A stretch of DNA of 64,000 nt from Harmothoe impar (lineage: Eukaryota; Annelida; Polychaeta; Phyllodocida; Polynoidae), in assembly GCA_947462335.1 (NCBI GenBank), contig OX381709.1, positions 35,358,186-35,422,185 on the forward strand, in the 5' to 3' direction. The translations under genes were made by a program, and so were the position numbers. Below, piece by piece: positions 18,378-30,745 of the stretch; the stretch's first letter is position 1, and each line of letters begins with the position of its first letter. The notes beneath the pieces are model-generated. The model was not told where the DNA came from. It saw only the letters and a list, made by a program, of their open reading frames with translations, and ran no database searches.

Positions 18378-20132
18378 GTAACTAACTTTATATCAGCCAT
18401 CAAATATGGTTATTATGGTGATATATGTGTCGATTATCGTGTACGTTTATTGATTTCATGTGGTCGTGTGCATTTTGATGGTATATTTTCGATCTGAAAT
18501 GTTGCCTTTTTTGAGGAAGTGGCTTCACGCCCAACTCGTTTCGCCTCCGTTTCGCAAGGAGGACCGGTTAGTTTCTCATCAGCAAAATGTTGCGGCTCAA
18601 AAATTGACACTTATCAACCTAAATTAATGTCGCAAAGATATTTAATAGTCTCTATGATATCATATGATACATAATTGTAATGAAGATGTCTTTGCTAAAG
18701 TCGTAAATTATACACATCGGCGCAATCATCAAGCTGGAAATTCTGGAAACGTTTACATCACCGAGAAGCGGCCATGTTGAATCTCAACCGGAGCGCAATA
18801 TCACAAAGAACAAAAGGTCGATGCATTTTTGCACCTTTGCTTTAGCTTTGGATGCTATTGACATGGCAATATGTGACGAATTTGTGAAAGTTAATCACAT
18901 CAAACGAACAATTATCGTGTTATTGAGATAGAAACACTCGAAGGTTTTGCAGTATGGATATGAAAATATTCAAGTGCCAACCGCCGGTGGTTGGGAGCAT
19001 CGGGGAGGGACGGGGCTGGCTTCTGTGGCGGGAACGGGCGGCGGTGGAGCCGGCAACCACCAACAAAGCATCGAAACCGGGCTTCATGTCAAAAACCACA
19101 AATCGTGAAAGGGCGACTAGAGGTGTATTAGCACGGGTTTAGCCGTATGGCGCACAAAAAAACTAGTTTTCATTGTAAAGGAAATTGTGAGAAACTGGTT
19201 GTGTATTGTGTGTCTTGGATGTGTATTTTGAAATGCTAATAAGGTAATGCACAGCCACCCTCGCCCGCCCGCCCGCCCCCCGACAAGCGTCACCATCAGC
19301 ACTAGAAGCCGGCTGGTGGTGTAGCCGGCACCCCGTATTGCCAACCAGCTGCTTGCGTCTGTGCAGCGTCCTTTGGAACTTCAGGGACGCGCGCGTTTCC
19401 CGCCATGACAAGCCGTACCGTGCCCGCCCGCCATCGGAGCGTGCATTGATTATCCTACTACCCCGTTAATGGATGTCAGTCAGGATTTGACCCAATAAAT
19501 AGGCGCTGTGCTGGCCAGACGCCCGTTGCCGGCTAGACCGGACTTTGGTTCACAGCAGGGTTTACTAGGTCGTGGCCTGGTTGTGGAAATTTATCTCTCA
19601 ACTGAACTGCGCAGAACAGAAAATAAAGACTGGGTCATAGCAGAGCGGTGAATAGTCGCGGATTCATGCATAATGTGAAACGGCACATGACTAACTTTGC
19701 ATGAGATTAATAATAATAAGTCACAGGGAGATTTCTAACGTTGTTGTGGACAGAGATGCGTCTCCAGAATAATAAACAGTAAATTAATAAATTTCAGGGA
19801 TGAAAGTCTTCAGGGATTCCCCTGATTTCAGGGTTTTGAAGTCCGAAGGCCCTATACATTCAAATAAAAATCCAGGTTTTTGGGTCGATAAGGGACAATT
19901 TCAGGGATGTTCGTGCTCTGACTTTCATGACTCTCCTAGCTCCACCAAACTACTAGTGTCAGACACATAATATAGGCCTACAAAGGCTACATCACAAAAA
20001 CACGTTACAGTTAAGTTATCAACGAGAAATTTTTAATTAATATTGCCCTCTTTACCATCTGTTGATTGACCTTGATAGTTGAGCTACCATATGTTGATAA
20101 CTACTGATAGTCTCCTTTTCATTGATTCCAGG
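18378..20132 (+). other. Presumed first intron, no gene recognised
   Basis: It contains GC-rich stretches near 18950-19110 and 19255-19450 with short open frames of no clear identity. The remainder is simple unique-looking sequence. Either GC-rich stretch could be an alternative promoter. Confidence 0.3.
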
Positions 20133-20233
20133 TTCCAGATTCCACAGTATTACTTGAAAGGACAAAGCTTCAGTGATAAGGAAGCTCCTGCCTGCGTATT
20201 TTTGTATATTCTGTAGATTTGTACACAGTCAAC

Positions 20234-21049
20234 ATGCGTCCAGACCAGGAGCGTGTACGCAATTTGCTAATAGACACTGTTACACTTCTGTGTAAAAACA
20301 GTGTGCAGTTCAAGGATGAACTGCACGTAGAAGGACTCCTTGGTGTCTCTGTGGACAAGAAGGAGGTCTTCTTTGTCCACATCTCAAAAGAGTTTACGAA
20401 CAGTCCGTCCGAAGGTGCTACAGTCACCCAGGAAAATTCAGACACTCAGGATGAGGAAGCTCATCCAACAGAAGCTGACCCGAGTGATAGTAGTCAGCGA
20501 CACAAAGACAGTGGACTCGACCGAGTCAATGTGAAACAGGAGGCTGAGGCAATTCCTGATGAGGAGGAGTGCCTCATAGTAGAAGACCCCAATATCAAAC
20601 TAGAAGGAGTCGCAAGTCCCGCACAAATGGTAGCCGGCCAAAGGCGGGCACAAAAACGGACTTCCCATGGTGGTAGTGCAGGGCACTACGACGATGGTAG
20701 CCAGGGTGGGTACTCTGGTGGTGCTGGTTACATCGGCGACGGCAGCAACTCGGGTTACAAGATGGGAGGCGAGCCCTTCGCCAAGCGACGAGCGCTTGGA
20801 CAAGGAGGCGGAGACGGGTACGACGACGGGGGCGACGACAGTTACGGCGGCGAGGGCGACGACAGCTACGGAGGAGAAGGCGACGACTCAGGAGGCGGTG
20901 GCGGCCAAGGATGGCCCACCATTGCTGGCGTATCAGGATTTGACCCAACACAACAAACTTTCCACGATAGTGACAATTCCCAAATGTCTATGACAGACGG
21001 TTCTCAACAACCGGGGTGCTCGAGTTGGACGGCTGGGCCTTCAGACTCG
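20234..21049 (+). CDS. Shared N-terminal exon of the zinc-finger isoform gene
   Basis: The exon spans 20133-21049, with coding from the ATG at 20234 (272 aa). It ends ...GPSDS|GTAAGT in phase 0, which fits every terminal exon downstream. Residues 5-53 form a compact predicted domain (RVRNLLIDTVTLLCKNSVQF, then VEGLLGVSVDKKEVFFVHI). It is not a BTB, KRAB or SCAN pattern that I recognise. Two SUMO-acceptor motifs follow, VKQE (K101) and IKLE (K122), with a LIVED hydrophobic-acidic patch between them. Residues 136-186 hold basic nuclear-signal-like patches (QRRAQKR, AKRRA). Residues 146-227 are Gly/Asp/Tyr-rich with DDSYGGEG twice. It probably provides self-association and cofactor binding for a nuclear factor whose DNA-binding end comes from one of T1-T58. 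Reading past the donor adds an unlikely tail to a stop at 21193. Confidence 0.85.
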
Positions 21050-23419
21050 GTAAGTTTACATTTCCGGTACTCTAAACCAGGAGGTTGTCCTTACAAGGTC
21101 CAGGGAGTCGATGACAATAATAAAGCGGTCTACATGTCTAGTTCCAGTAGTATTATCCCCCATATACATATTTGTCCTGTGGTTACACCTTAAAAATGTC
21201 ATTTACCAGCTTTTGATACAAGAAGAAAAGAAATTGTATCAATTCACAATCAGTATGGAATTCGGATGAAGCTAAGCCTTCAGACAAAGCTGTTGATCCA
21301 GTGATATAAATTTCCTTTTTGAAAATTAAGTAGTCCATTCAAATTTAAATATAGGATGCCACCAAAATTCTTATTTACAAAAAAAGAAGATGTTGTATGC
21401 AATAAATTGCATATTGAATATTCAGCCGCAGCTCATGAACTCGGGACATAACTTGAAGCAGATTGTAAAATTCAGAAAAAAAAGTAAGGCCTTCGTCTGA
21501 AGCCAGAACAGATTTCTGAGGTGCTCCCATTTCACAAATGGGTCAAAGACTACCATGAAACTTGTATTCAAAATTTATACCATTAAAATCATGATTCTCG
21601 AAACAAAAGATTGGAATTAAGAGTGTTTGAAAACATCTCTTAGTCGATTTGTCACTGTAGGTTCGTGACAATGCTCAAACCAAAGTGATTGATATTAGCT
21701 TTTAATATAAGCCATTAGATATCAATTTTTTTTCGGGGGGGGGGGGGGGGGGTCGAGGATAAAATTGGAGGGCCCTGTTCAGTAATTATTCACGGATCAG
21801 TCACATACTGACTGGTTGTGTTGTGCTCGAACAGTCAAACTGATACTTATTAAACCAGTATAAACAAATAAAAACGTTTACAAAAATAAGACATGAAATG
21901 TAAGCAGTCTTTGACTCAGGTTGTGGGATAGGGCGCGATATGTAGACACCGCTTACAGATGACCTCTGGACACTGCTTGTCTGGACAACTGCCTGATTTT
22001 ATATACAGAGAGACATCACGTCAAAGTTAAAACTAGATCCAAAATGGAAGTAAATGTATACACCATTTCTATTGGCTCGGACACATCGCGCTTTGTACTA
22101 AGCGTGGCTGGTAATGTTTGTTGAGCTACAGTACAGGAATTATAGAAATTTTATCATGTATCAAGTAAAGTGTATAAATAATGTAGTAATGATATCTGTT
22201 TGGCGTGATGTCCTTCTGTCGGGTACATGTTTGGGCTGGCAAAATTGTTAAAAATCCAAATTTGATAACTTACATATCTAGCTCATGTACTTGGGCATGT
22301 CACCGGGATAGAACCATTCTGTTGGGACTTACTCAACATAAAAAGCAAGATCAGTGTAAGTACTGCGTCTTGGGGAAGTAAATTAAGATTAAGATCAATT
22401 ACAATTCAAAAATCACTATTTAGAAAATTTTAAGGAAGCAGGACTGGAGAGGAATCGACCAGGCCACCCCGGCTCTGAGCAATCCAAGCATGACACAATC
22501 TCATGCTTGAACAACTCTCCAAAGTCGTTGCATATCCTCATTACAGCCCAAACGTTATCTTATTTAAGATATTATCTAATATATTTGGAAAAGTAAAAGT
22601 AAAATTTCATCCTTGACATGTATTGTAGATATTAGAATTTCTATGAAGGAGAGATTATTTAACATACCAAAGTAAAAATAAGTCGTTATTTGAAATATTA
22701 AGTGGCTTCTGCGTTTGGCCTGGTCAATGAGTGCATAGTGTCTGGATTGATCAGTTAAAATAACTTGTCAGACGAAATTGGTCTACAAATAACAAAAACA
22801 TACTGTACTTTGCTATTGAAACCTTGAACAGTTTAAGATAAAATCTGTCTCGACATTAATCAGTGTCCAGTATCACGCCATGACGAGAAGTACCTTGTGG
22901 TAGAAACTGAGTTGGGACCTGATATGAACGTTTGCTCTCAGTACGGTCGATATTTGACCTAGTTGACAACAGACTTGCACACATTGACCAGGATTGTTCT
23001 TCCTTCTAAGGATTATAACACGGCGGACGTGGCTTGGTGATATAACAGATCGGAGTGGTCAGACCTTGGTACATTTATCTTACCAGACCCTGGGCAGTAT
23101 AGTTCTTGGTCTTTATTACTCAGCATTTGGACTTTGGATACCTTTGTTCATCTAAAAACCAGTTGACTTGTTTTACACAATATAGTAGTAGGGGCATAAT
23201 GTAAGGTGTTATGCCCAGAATCTGTAACACTTCTTCGACAAACCAAGTATGGAAAACCAAGTCGGGAGATAGTTGGGATGCACCACTTCCATGTGTCCCT
23301 CTGTCCTGTTTATCACTAAGCTGCTTCGCAAAACACGTTGCGATTTGTCAGGGTTCCTCTCCTTCTCTTGTTAGCACATGTTGCCATGTTTTTACAGGTT
23401 TGCATAAATAGACAATGAA

Positions 23420-23755
23420 TTATGGCCGTGTCACAGTGTGTAAGCTGTACCCAGACCCATCTAGATCCCCGCCCACACTGTAAATCCGCACAAGCAGCAG
23501 CTCACTGTATCGTGATGTGAAGTATTGGAAAACCTCCGTCTCTGTTGGCATTCTGTCACCTGGCCATAAAGGTGCAAAGTAACCCAGGTCGCTGTACTGT
23601 GATCTGGGGACATTTAGTAGAAAAGAAATCAGCCATACAGATACCGCAAAGACCCCAAACATTGAGACTTTTCCAGGATAACTCTTTGCGCAGATCACTG
23701 TACCGTGACTTGAGAAAACCTGGTACAAAGTTCTGCCTCTGTCAGCCTGCCACAA
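23420..23755 (-). pseudogene. Possible GPCR-like fragment
   Basis: A 111-aa minus frame includes KVSMFGVFAVSVWLISFLLN followed by VPRSQYSDLGYF, which resembles the fourth membrane helix and second outer loop of a rhodopsin-family receptor. No other helices are found on either side. It may be a retroposed or decayed fragment, or a chance hydrophobic frame. Confidence 0.2.
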
Positions 23756-25819
23756 TTCATTGTATATTGTTTAGTATGTTGACAAGTATGTCGGTGCGTC
23801 ATGGGCTATGTTGGACTTCCTGAAAAATATGAGCAGACGAACGAGTGCTGCAACAAAAATTTACATCCATTTGAATTGACTTAAAGGGAGCGGGCGATCA
23901 AGTATAGGAAATTATTGACATGTACTTGTCAAATGGAACTTTACCATTTTGGAACAAGAAAATGAAAGGAACATGATGACACAAATTACGCACTGACCTG
24001 CTTGTATGTCGCAGCCCTCTGTAGTATCTGAGCTAGTTTTCTGAAATCAGTCACCGGTCCATTAGCCGGGCGACAACTTTACCAGAACAAATTCTGAAAT
24101 GTCACCGGTCCATTGGCCGGCCCATTTTTTAAGAACTCCCTCCAGTAATTAGGAGTGGCAGGAAGTGTAAATTTCCCCCTGGTAAGCAGGGAAAGGTATG
24201 CTGAGTATTGTAAGCAGTAAAACAAATGTGAAATATTGTAAGCTCAGACTACTAGGGAGGGGAGCGGTATCCCAGGTACACCGGACGGCTGAACTCCGGA
24301 CGCAGGTAGGTATGATTCGTCTTTATTTTTGTAAATAGCTTTTTTTTTACGTACCCATAACGGCAGTCAGGGCATGCGGCAGTCAGTTAGGTTTCTCTTC
24401 CAGTACGACCACTACGCAAGCATCATCTGAAGCTTAGATAAGCCAAGATAAGCCACTCCGGTGGACCTGATAACTTTTTTTTTTGCATTTTTTGGATGAA
24501 CTTTCTCTCCCATATACTATCGATTGTTGCGGGATGCTCCTTTTCTACTGTATTCAATTTGGGTAAAAATCAGACAAATTGAAAACCGATGTTCAGAAAA
24601 TCCAATTTATGTTCATGAACTATACTGTAATACAGCAAATCTCATGGATATTTAGAATAAACTTAAATGACAATCGAACTGGAGCGTCCCTTTCCAATAC
24701 TGTGATACTTGAAGACAGATATACTTAGTTCAAACAGGGTTGGGCACTTTGTCTAAGGGACAGCGGTCAACAGTTTTCTGATTATAAATTTAACAAAGTT
24801 TTAACACTGAAATCATCTATTGTTCCAAAAATGTGTGAATTTATGGAAAATGAATATACTGTTTACCTCTGTCGCTCGTAGAATGCCGAACTCTCGTTGA
24901 ACACGATAGATAGCCGGATTTAAACAAAAATGTGATATCTTCATCAACTGTGATGATATAACTTTTAATTGAAAGCGTCTTGTGATAAACGTTTCAAACC
25001 AACATGTCTGTGATATCGAGCGAACACTTAAAATTAAATGCAAATGTGATACATCAAAATGCAATAGTGTGTGGTAGTGATTGGGTAATTTGTATCAAAC
25101 CCGTTTCCGTTATGCAAACAATTGTGTGAAGAAAGTGTTGATCATTTTCTACATTAACACATGTACATGTAAATATACATAAGTAGGCCACCAAAAAGAT
25201 CGGATTTTCCTCAAGAAAGCTGTCTATTAGTCCCTTCTTTTTCAGCAGATATATTTGATAATGGTTAGCGGTATGTGATATCTAGTCGTAGGGTTGAAAC
25301 GCGACACAAAAGGTGGTGCCATATTTCATACACACATGCATGTCACCGTTCCTTCATTAGTTGAATATCGGTAGCATCATCCCCACTATTTAACATCATC
25401 ACCTATACTTCATATCTAACTACATGAACTAATCTTCATATTAGCAAGTTTTGAAAAGCAATATCTGTGATTTCGACATCTACAGATGATGTCCAATGAC
25501 TTTATTTGTGATATTTTGGGTGTGTAGCAACCATTTTAATTGCCATATTGTAGACACGTGTCTGCTCATTAGGAACAAAACTTGGCGGTAGTGATGGCAT
25601 CATTTACCCAATATGTATATCGACGATGCCACCTACTTTTTTGCTGAAATGTCTGATTTCCTACAGATAATTGAAAAGATCGTTTAAGATCTCAAGTGGG
25701 TAATGCTCACTGAAGTTTCTTCTATTACAAAATAGCGACTCTTGACAAAGAAGAAAATAGATAGGTGACCAATATCAGTGGTCATCTATTTGCAGTGTGC
25801 ATAATATACTAGCTCGGTT

Positions 25820-26060
25820 CACGAATTGGAATGCTTTGTTGGCAAAGTTTCCAAACCCCGGCCACAACTAAGTCGTCATTTTAAGCTACATACTGGAGAA
25901 GAGACATTTACTTGTTATATGCGATGCTAGTTGCACCGGAAAGGGTTCCGTAGACATGCTGAAGCACACCGGCATCAAAGCAGACAAATGTAGTCAAAGG
26001 GCATTCTACAGAAAAGATTACCTGGAACAGCACAACAAATGTCACCGAATACCATTGGGA
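25820..26060 (+). pseudogene. Decayed zinc-finger exon (P1)
   Basis: Finger remnants read RHFKLHTGEETFTCY, then after a TAG in frame GFRRHAEAH, then in a shifted frame KCSQRAFYRKDYLEQHNKCH. Three finger traces with stops and frame changes show a former unit of the array, at its 5' limit. Confidence 0.6.
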
Positions 26061-26293
26061 AAAATGCCAATGAATACCAGTGAACCTTAGTTGAGACCCT
26101 AGATAATGAAATGCTCTCAATTTAAATCGGGCAAGAGACTGAAGACAAGTAGGGCGATCTGTGCTCCCAGTCAATTCCTTCATACTCATATACGAACACC
26201 GTACACATATGTATAGGTATAAAGAACCACTTTTTCAGTCATCAAGGTAGAATATAGGCATGTATGACAATCCCTGCCATTGTGTTTTTGCAG

Positions 26294-26521
26294 AAAAACA
26301 CCAGTTTCGGTAACCATGGGAACACAAGCAAAGCGGAGTGCGAGATATGCGGCCGCCGCTTCTTTGACAGGAGTACTCTGTCTAGACACTACCGCACACA
26401 TACTGGAGTAAAACCTTACGTATGTGTAGTGTGTGGACTAGCGTTCACTCAGAAATGTTCCCTGAACAGGCACTCTAAACAACATGTTGATGTGCGTCTT
26501 AGAGGTGGAAAGTATAGATGA
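26294..26521 (+). CDS. Terminal exon T1: C2H2 pair
   Basis: 75 aa. Finger 1 helix DRSTLSR and finger 2 helix QKCSLNR, both with full C-x2-C-x12-H-x3-H ligands, joined by an HTGVKPY linker. It is the first intact unit after the long intron, and has a short basic tail. Neighbouring P1 is its probable relative. Confidence 0.88.
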   Translation, partial: KNTSFGNHGNTSKAECEICGRRFFDRSTLSRHYRTHTGVKPYVCVVCGLAFTQKCSLNRHSKQHVDVRLRGGKYR

Positions 26522-26825
26522 ACAGATGATTTCAGTCCGGTGTAGTACTGAGGTACAGGGGGGTTCATTAAATTGAAGAAATACTTTCGTGCGAGTATAA
26601 GAAATTAAAAGAAAATGCACAATGTAGCTACACTAACAAGCCACAACCTGATTACCCATTACCCCACAATGCTACCTGCACCCTGTAGGCCCTGCTCAGG
26701 GCTGTTAAGTACTACCTACCTACCTTAAGCTTCCCTCAGAACCCAAACCACCTCAGTACACTTAAGTCGGCGCTGTTAAGTTCGGCCAGCCCCCGGTGTA
26801 ACAGGTGTGTTTGGTGTTCTTACAG

Positions 26826-27101
26826 GGAGGAGGAGGCAGGAGACCTGGTCATAGACGACAAGGAAGTGGCGGGAGCGGGGAAATGGTGGCACCCGCTGGT
26901 GGCCATCTTGTTTCCTACACCTGCTGTTTCTGTCACCGTAGGTTTCCTCACAAGGGGAACTACTTGACACATCTGAGGTCTCACAAGGGGGAGAAACCGA
27001 CACAATGTCCGACCTGTCAAACCAACGTAACAGCCCAACGGGTTCCGCCTAGTCCACGGCCATCACGCGGTCGTGTCATGAATGGCAATGCAAGACATTG
27101 A
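26826..27101 (+). CDS. Terminal exon T2: one good finger, second degenerate
   Basis: 91 aa with a Gly-rich lead. Finger 1 (helix HKGNYLT) is complete. Finger 2 keeps only the cysteines (CPTC), then runs into a Pro/Arg tail ending NARH, so the normal helix is lost. The frame and acceptor (TTACAG) are intact, so it may still be used as a one-finger isoform. AATAAA occurs about 210 bases after the stop. Confidence 0.7.
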   Translation, partial: GGGGRRPGHRRQGSGGSGEMVAPAGGHLVSYTCCFCHRRFPHKGNYLTHLRSHKGEKPTQCPTCQTNVTAQRVPPSPRPSRGRVMNGNARH

Positions 27102-27555
27102 CAGTGTGTATAGATTTATGCTGAGGAAATGTCAATATTTTCCTTTTTGCTAAAAACATGCGGACTGATGATGCAAAAGAAAAATTGTCTTAACTGGTAT
27201 ATATTTGTAAAAATATTACTAAGACTTGCATAATGCATCAAGCTATAATATACGAGCTGACAAGTATCTTAATGCCCAATATTTTGCCATGGGCTTCATG
27301 TGTTTCTGAAATAAAGCGGAATACTTTAAAAATGTAAACCTAAAGAGTCCTGATTTTAGGTGCATAAAAGCTCCGGCAGATTGGCCCAGATGAAAGTGGA
27401 TCCATTTCCTAGAGATTTCCATGAAATGCATAGAATAGTGTGTAGGCAGTCTGGTGTTAGAACGTTCCTGTGTTTCTTGAGTGTCATCACCTACGAATCC
27501 ACCCACTGTCCTGACAAAGCCAAAATGCCAAACGTGGTGTTTTCTGATGTTTCAG

Positions 27556-27861
27556 ATTTGGCGCCTGATAGCGGGTGGGAGCCCCCCGCGGCAGGGTCAG
27601 GTTAAGGTGGCGGGTGCGCCGGCCGAGCAGCGCCATTACTGTGACGTGTGTGGGAAGGGTTTCCCGTACGTCAGCAGCCTGGCCTGCCACATGCGCACCC
27701 ACACCAACGAGCGCCCCTTTACATGCTCCGTCTGCCACCGCGGCTTCAAACGTAAAGACCACCTGCAGAGGCACACTGAGAAAGTGTGCATCAGTGCAGC
27801 GCAGGAACCAGGCACGGCCTTGAACCAAGCGCTACCTGGTGGCAGACAGGGTAACCAATGA
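27556..27861 (+). CDS. Terminal exon T3: C2H2 + C2HC pair
   Basis: 101 aa, GC-richer than its neighbours. Finger 1 helix YVSSLAC is complete; the linker HTNERPF differs from TGEKP. Finger 2 (helix RKDHLQR) ends H-x4-C, so its last ligand is cysteine. The RKDHLQR helix resembles the RKDTLKE helix of T4. Confidence 0.87.
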   Translation: MWRLIAGGSPPRQGQVKVAGAPAEQRHYCDVCGKGFPYVSSLACHMRTHTNERPFTCSVCHRGFKRKDHLQRHTEKVCISAAQEPGTALNQALPGGRQGNQ

Positions 27862-27899
27862 GGCATTAATGTAGCCCCTGACACAAAACAGTGCTATTC

Positions 27900-28190
27900 T
27901 ATCCAAGAAGGAATTTATGTTGAAGCCACAGTCATGCCCTGATTGAGGGTGCACCAGCACAGAATGACCAATCTGTAAGCCATGGCTTATCTGCATTATG
28001 TGAAGACCCACACAGGCGAGCGCTTCTTGACCTGCCCTCCATAACTTGTCGGCTTACTTTTAAACCCGCAGTTCTTACTGCACGTGCAGTAACAGTCAGA
28101 GCGCAGTCGGGACAGGTACTCAGCTCTATATATAGGGGCGCTGGGCCTTTAAGCGTAACATCACCTGAAAAGACATTCTAGGTTTTACAG
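27900..28190 (+). pseudogene. Probable decayed finger exon (P2)
   Basis: Fragments such as YVKTHTGERFLTCPP (about 27998-28042) and AFKRNIT before a stop (about 28145) look like one finger linker and part of a second finger. Stops intervene, and no acceptor in phase is visible. Confidence 0.4.
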
Positions 28191-28692
28191 CCACCATAGA
28201 ATGAAAGCAGAGTCAAAAGCTTTACAGCCTGAGCCAGTCTGTTGAAGAGATTTAGCGTCAGCCATGTTCGGGTACAGGCGTATAGCAATTACTTCAAAGG
28301 CAGACCAAAATACAAAAGCCTTTCAAGTCGGGCTTAAGATTTGATGACCTCACTAGACAAGAAATTTATTATTTTTGTAGGTCAAACAGGACAATATTTA
28401 GATGTTACTGTTACTGCAAACTATTTCCGGTTGTTTTAATACTCGTCGGAGTAGTAGAAGTGTATACTCTGTACAATAGCTCTTGACAATCGAGATTTTT
28501 CTGTAAATCTTGAAAGGTTAAAAGGCTTTAAAACTCCAAAAGACCATCAACAGGCAGCAGTTCAGGCACTAGTAGAGGGAAACTCTCCCATGTTGCAATT
28601 GACTGCTCTGCGTTGGTGCGTGTGGCTTCAATTATTTACCGCCTGACCTCAGATACTGGCTATACCAAACTGTACCTTTCCTGATGTTCCAG

Positions 28693-29016
28693 GTGCTCTG
28701 GGAAGAGGGGTATGGCTACACAACAGCTGAGGCAAGTCGTGGCGCCTGCCGGCGGGGGCGCTCCCAGTCCGCCATGAACAAAAACCAAGAGTGTAGAGTT
28801 TGTGGCAAAGGTTTTCTGAAAAGATCAGATCTGACGCGGCACATGAGAACTCACACGGGTGAGCGGCCCTTTGAGTGCTCTGTGTGCCACGTTTTAATGC
28901 AACGTAAAGACACTCTCAAAGAGCATATCCGCAGGGCGCATCAAGGCAATGCTGAAATCATGGACTGCCAAGCCAAGACTAAGTCGGGCCAGTTAGGTCG
29001 CGTTGAACTAGGATGA
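28693..29016 (+). CDS. Terminal exon T4: C2H2 pair
   Basis: 107 aa; a 30-residue Arg/Gly-rich lead precedes the fingers. Helices are KRSDLTR and RKDTLKE; finger 2 has H-x4-H and a Val-Leu-Met in place of the usual aromatic. The linker is canonical HTGERPF. It founds the run T4-T9, in which finger 2 keeps an R-x-D/S-T-L helix. Confidence 0.9.
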   Translation: MLWEEGYGYTTAEASRGACRRGRSQSAMNKNQECRVCGKGFLKRSDLTRHMRTHTGERPFECSVCHVLMQRKDTLKEHIRRAHQGNAEIMDCQAKTKSGQLGRVELG

Positions 29017-29054
29017 ATGAGAATGATATACCGCAAATTTGTTAGTCGTTTCTA

Positions 29055-29407
29055 GGCCACACCAAATAAAAAAGTTGGTCTATGGATTTCCCGCACCATA
29101 TTTTCGAAAATGGAATTTTTCTTTAAAAAAAAGAGAATTGTGTCTATGGACTGCACCCGCATCATTTTGGATGTGTTTTTTTTCGTTTTTTTTGGTGGCC
29201 TTTTCTGCCATCGTTAGCCAGAAAATATGTTTGTAAAATTAAAAAATATTTCCCTCAGGAAATTTTTTTTTTTCGCCCGCCCCCCTAATTTAAGGTTATA
29301 ATCCATAGACAAAAAAAAAATTGGAAATTAAAAAAAAAAATTCGCCCTATGGCACCTATTTTTGGAAAAAGAAATCCGTAGACCAACTTTTGGATTTGGT
29401 GTTGCCC
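29055..29407. mobile_element. TA-flanked MITE with ~36-bp terminal inverted repeats
   Basis: The left end GGCCACACCAAAT continues to AGTTGGTCTATGGATTTC, and the right end is its imperfect reverse complement. TA dinucleotides flank both ends (29053-29054 and 29408-29409), as expected for Tc1/mariner-type insertions. The inside is A- and T-run rich with no coding frame. It sits in the spacer after T4. Confidence 0.65.
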
Positions 29408-29733
29408 TAAGGTAGCTAGAATGGGGACCTTAGATGTATGAAGATTTTATTTGTTGGCGAATTTGATAAATGTGATAACACGTGAACGACCATTTTAAAA
29501 TGTACCAAACACTGCTACGATAAATATTTAGAGGAATAAATATGTTGATGTTTAAAAGGAGTTTCATTTTAATCTGTATTTCAAAACCACTTGCCGTATA
29601 GACACGGACATTCTGGACTAGGTAGGATATTGAATGTGTTGTGACAAAACTTATTGATCTGCCTCGTGTGCAATAATAATATACGGAACATGACCAAAGG
29701 GATTATATATTCTAAATTTTGCTGGTGTTTCAG

Positions 29734-29988
29734 GGGATGTGGGCGAACACACATGGCCTCGGGGTATCGCTACAAGATGCAGGTCGTAAACCACCTCCCA
29801 AACGGAAACAATGTGATATTTGCAGTCGGTGTTTTGCAAGCAAACAGGACCTTGCTCGTCATGTTATGACACATACAGGCGAAAAGCCATTTGAGTGTTC
29901 CTTTTGTTCTCTCCGCTTTAATCGTAAAGCAACTCTGAGACACCATATGGAAAGGCTGCATCAAGGTGCTCTTAATATACCTGTGTAA
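29734..29988 (+). CDS. Terminal exon T5: C2H2 pair
   Basis: 84 aa. It opens GMWANTHGLGVS right after the acceptor, a start shared with T6-T8. Helices are SKQDLAR and RKATLRH; finger 2 has H-x4-H. The linker is HTGEKPF. Confidence 0.9.
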   Translation, partial: GMWANTHGLGVSLQDAGRKPPPKRKQCDICSRCFASKQDLARHVMTHTGEKPFECSFCSLRFNRKATLRHHMERLHQGALNIPV

Positions 29989-30107
29989 ACGATAAAAGAC
30001 ATGACAGGGACTGTAGTACAGGTGTCGGCCACCACATGACCACTGCATCATGGTCCTTTGGAACAAACAAGTTTAGTCTAAAGTTCTGCATTTTGCTGGT
30101 ATTGCAG

Positions 30108-30359
30108 GGGATGTGGGCGCAGACGCACAATTTAGGGATTTCACGGCATCAAACTGACCCTGGACTGCAACCACCTAGTCAGAACACGTGCATAGTATGT
30201 GGGAAAAGCTTTACAAAAAAAAACCTGAAGCGTCACCTTCTTACTCATACAGGCCAAAAGTTTCCATGTTCCTTGTGCCCTAAAATCTTTGCTCGAGGAG
30301 ACACTCTCAAAGAACATGTAGCCAAATGCCATCAGGATCCCTTTGCTGAATCTAATTAG
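30108..30359 (+). CDS. Terminal exon T6: C2H2 pair, finger 1 one residue short
   Basis: 83 aa, opening GMWAQTHNLGIS. Finger 1 has only 11 residues between the second Cys and first His (TKKNLKR before it), one codon fewer than T7. This may weaken the finger. Finger 2 helix RGDTLKE. The linker HTGQKF lacks the usual proline. Confidence 0.87.
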   Translation, partial: GMWAQTHNLGISRHQTDPGLQPPSQNTCIVCGKSFTKKNLKRHLLTHTGQKFPCSLCPKIFARGDTLKEHVAKCHQDPFAESN

Positions 30360-30432
30360 CCCGATGCGTGGTGCATTGAAGTAATGAATAAGTTGAAAAT
30401 AGATAACTTTCAATATTTTACTGATGTTGCAG

Positions 30433-30660
30433 GGGATGTTGGCGAACATGCGTGACCATTGGGGCTTGCAGCATCCAATCGGTCATGAACCACCATCCAG
30501 GCAGGATGTATGTGGATTGTGTGGAAAAAGTTTTACAAACAAGCAAAGTCTAAAGCGTCACCTTCTGACGCATACAGGCCAAAAGTTTCCATGTTCTCTG
30601 TGTCCTAAAATCTTTTCCCGACGAGACACTCTAAAAGAACATATTGCAAAGTGTCACTAG
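30433..30660 (+). CDS. Terminal exon T7: C2H2 pair
   Basis: 75 aa, opening GMLANMRDHWGL. Helices are NKQSLKR and RRDTLKE, with the same HTGQKF linker as T6. Long stretches between the fingers are identical to T6 at the DNA level, so the two are recent duplicates. The stop directly follows the last ligand histidine. Confidence 0.9.
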   Translation, partial: GMLANMRDHWGLQHPIGHEPPSRQDVCGLCGKSFTNKQSLKRHLLTHTGQKFPCSLCPKIFSRRDTLKEHIAKCH

Positions 30661-30745
30661 GATTCCTTTACCAAATCTTGGCCAACCCCATCATTGTCCA
30701 TTGAAATGACATTAGTTAAAGATGGATATTTTGCTGGTATTGCAG

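Larger units (their letters stand above)
21050..26293 (+). other. Long intron between the shared exon and the array
   Basis: It starts at GTAAGT and ends at TTTTTGCAG before T1. It is mostly AT-rich with no convincing exon. A poly-G run lies near 21736. A possible receptor-like relic (23.4 kb) and a decayed finger exon (25.8 kb) are listed separately. Confidence 0.6.
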
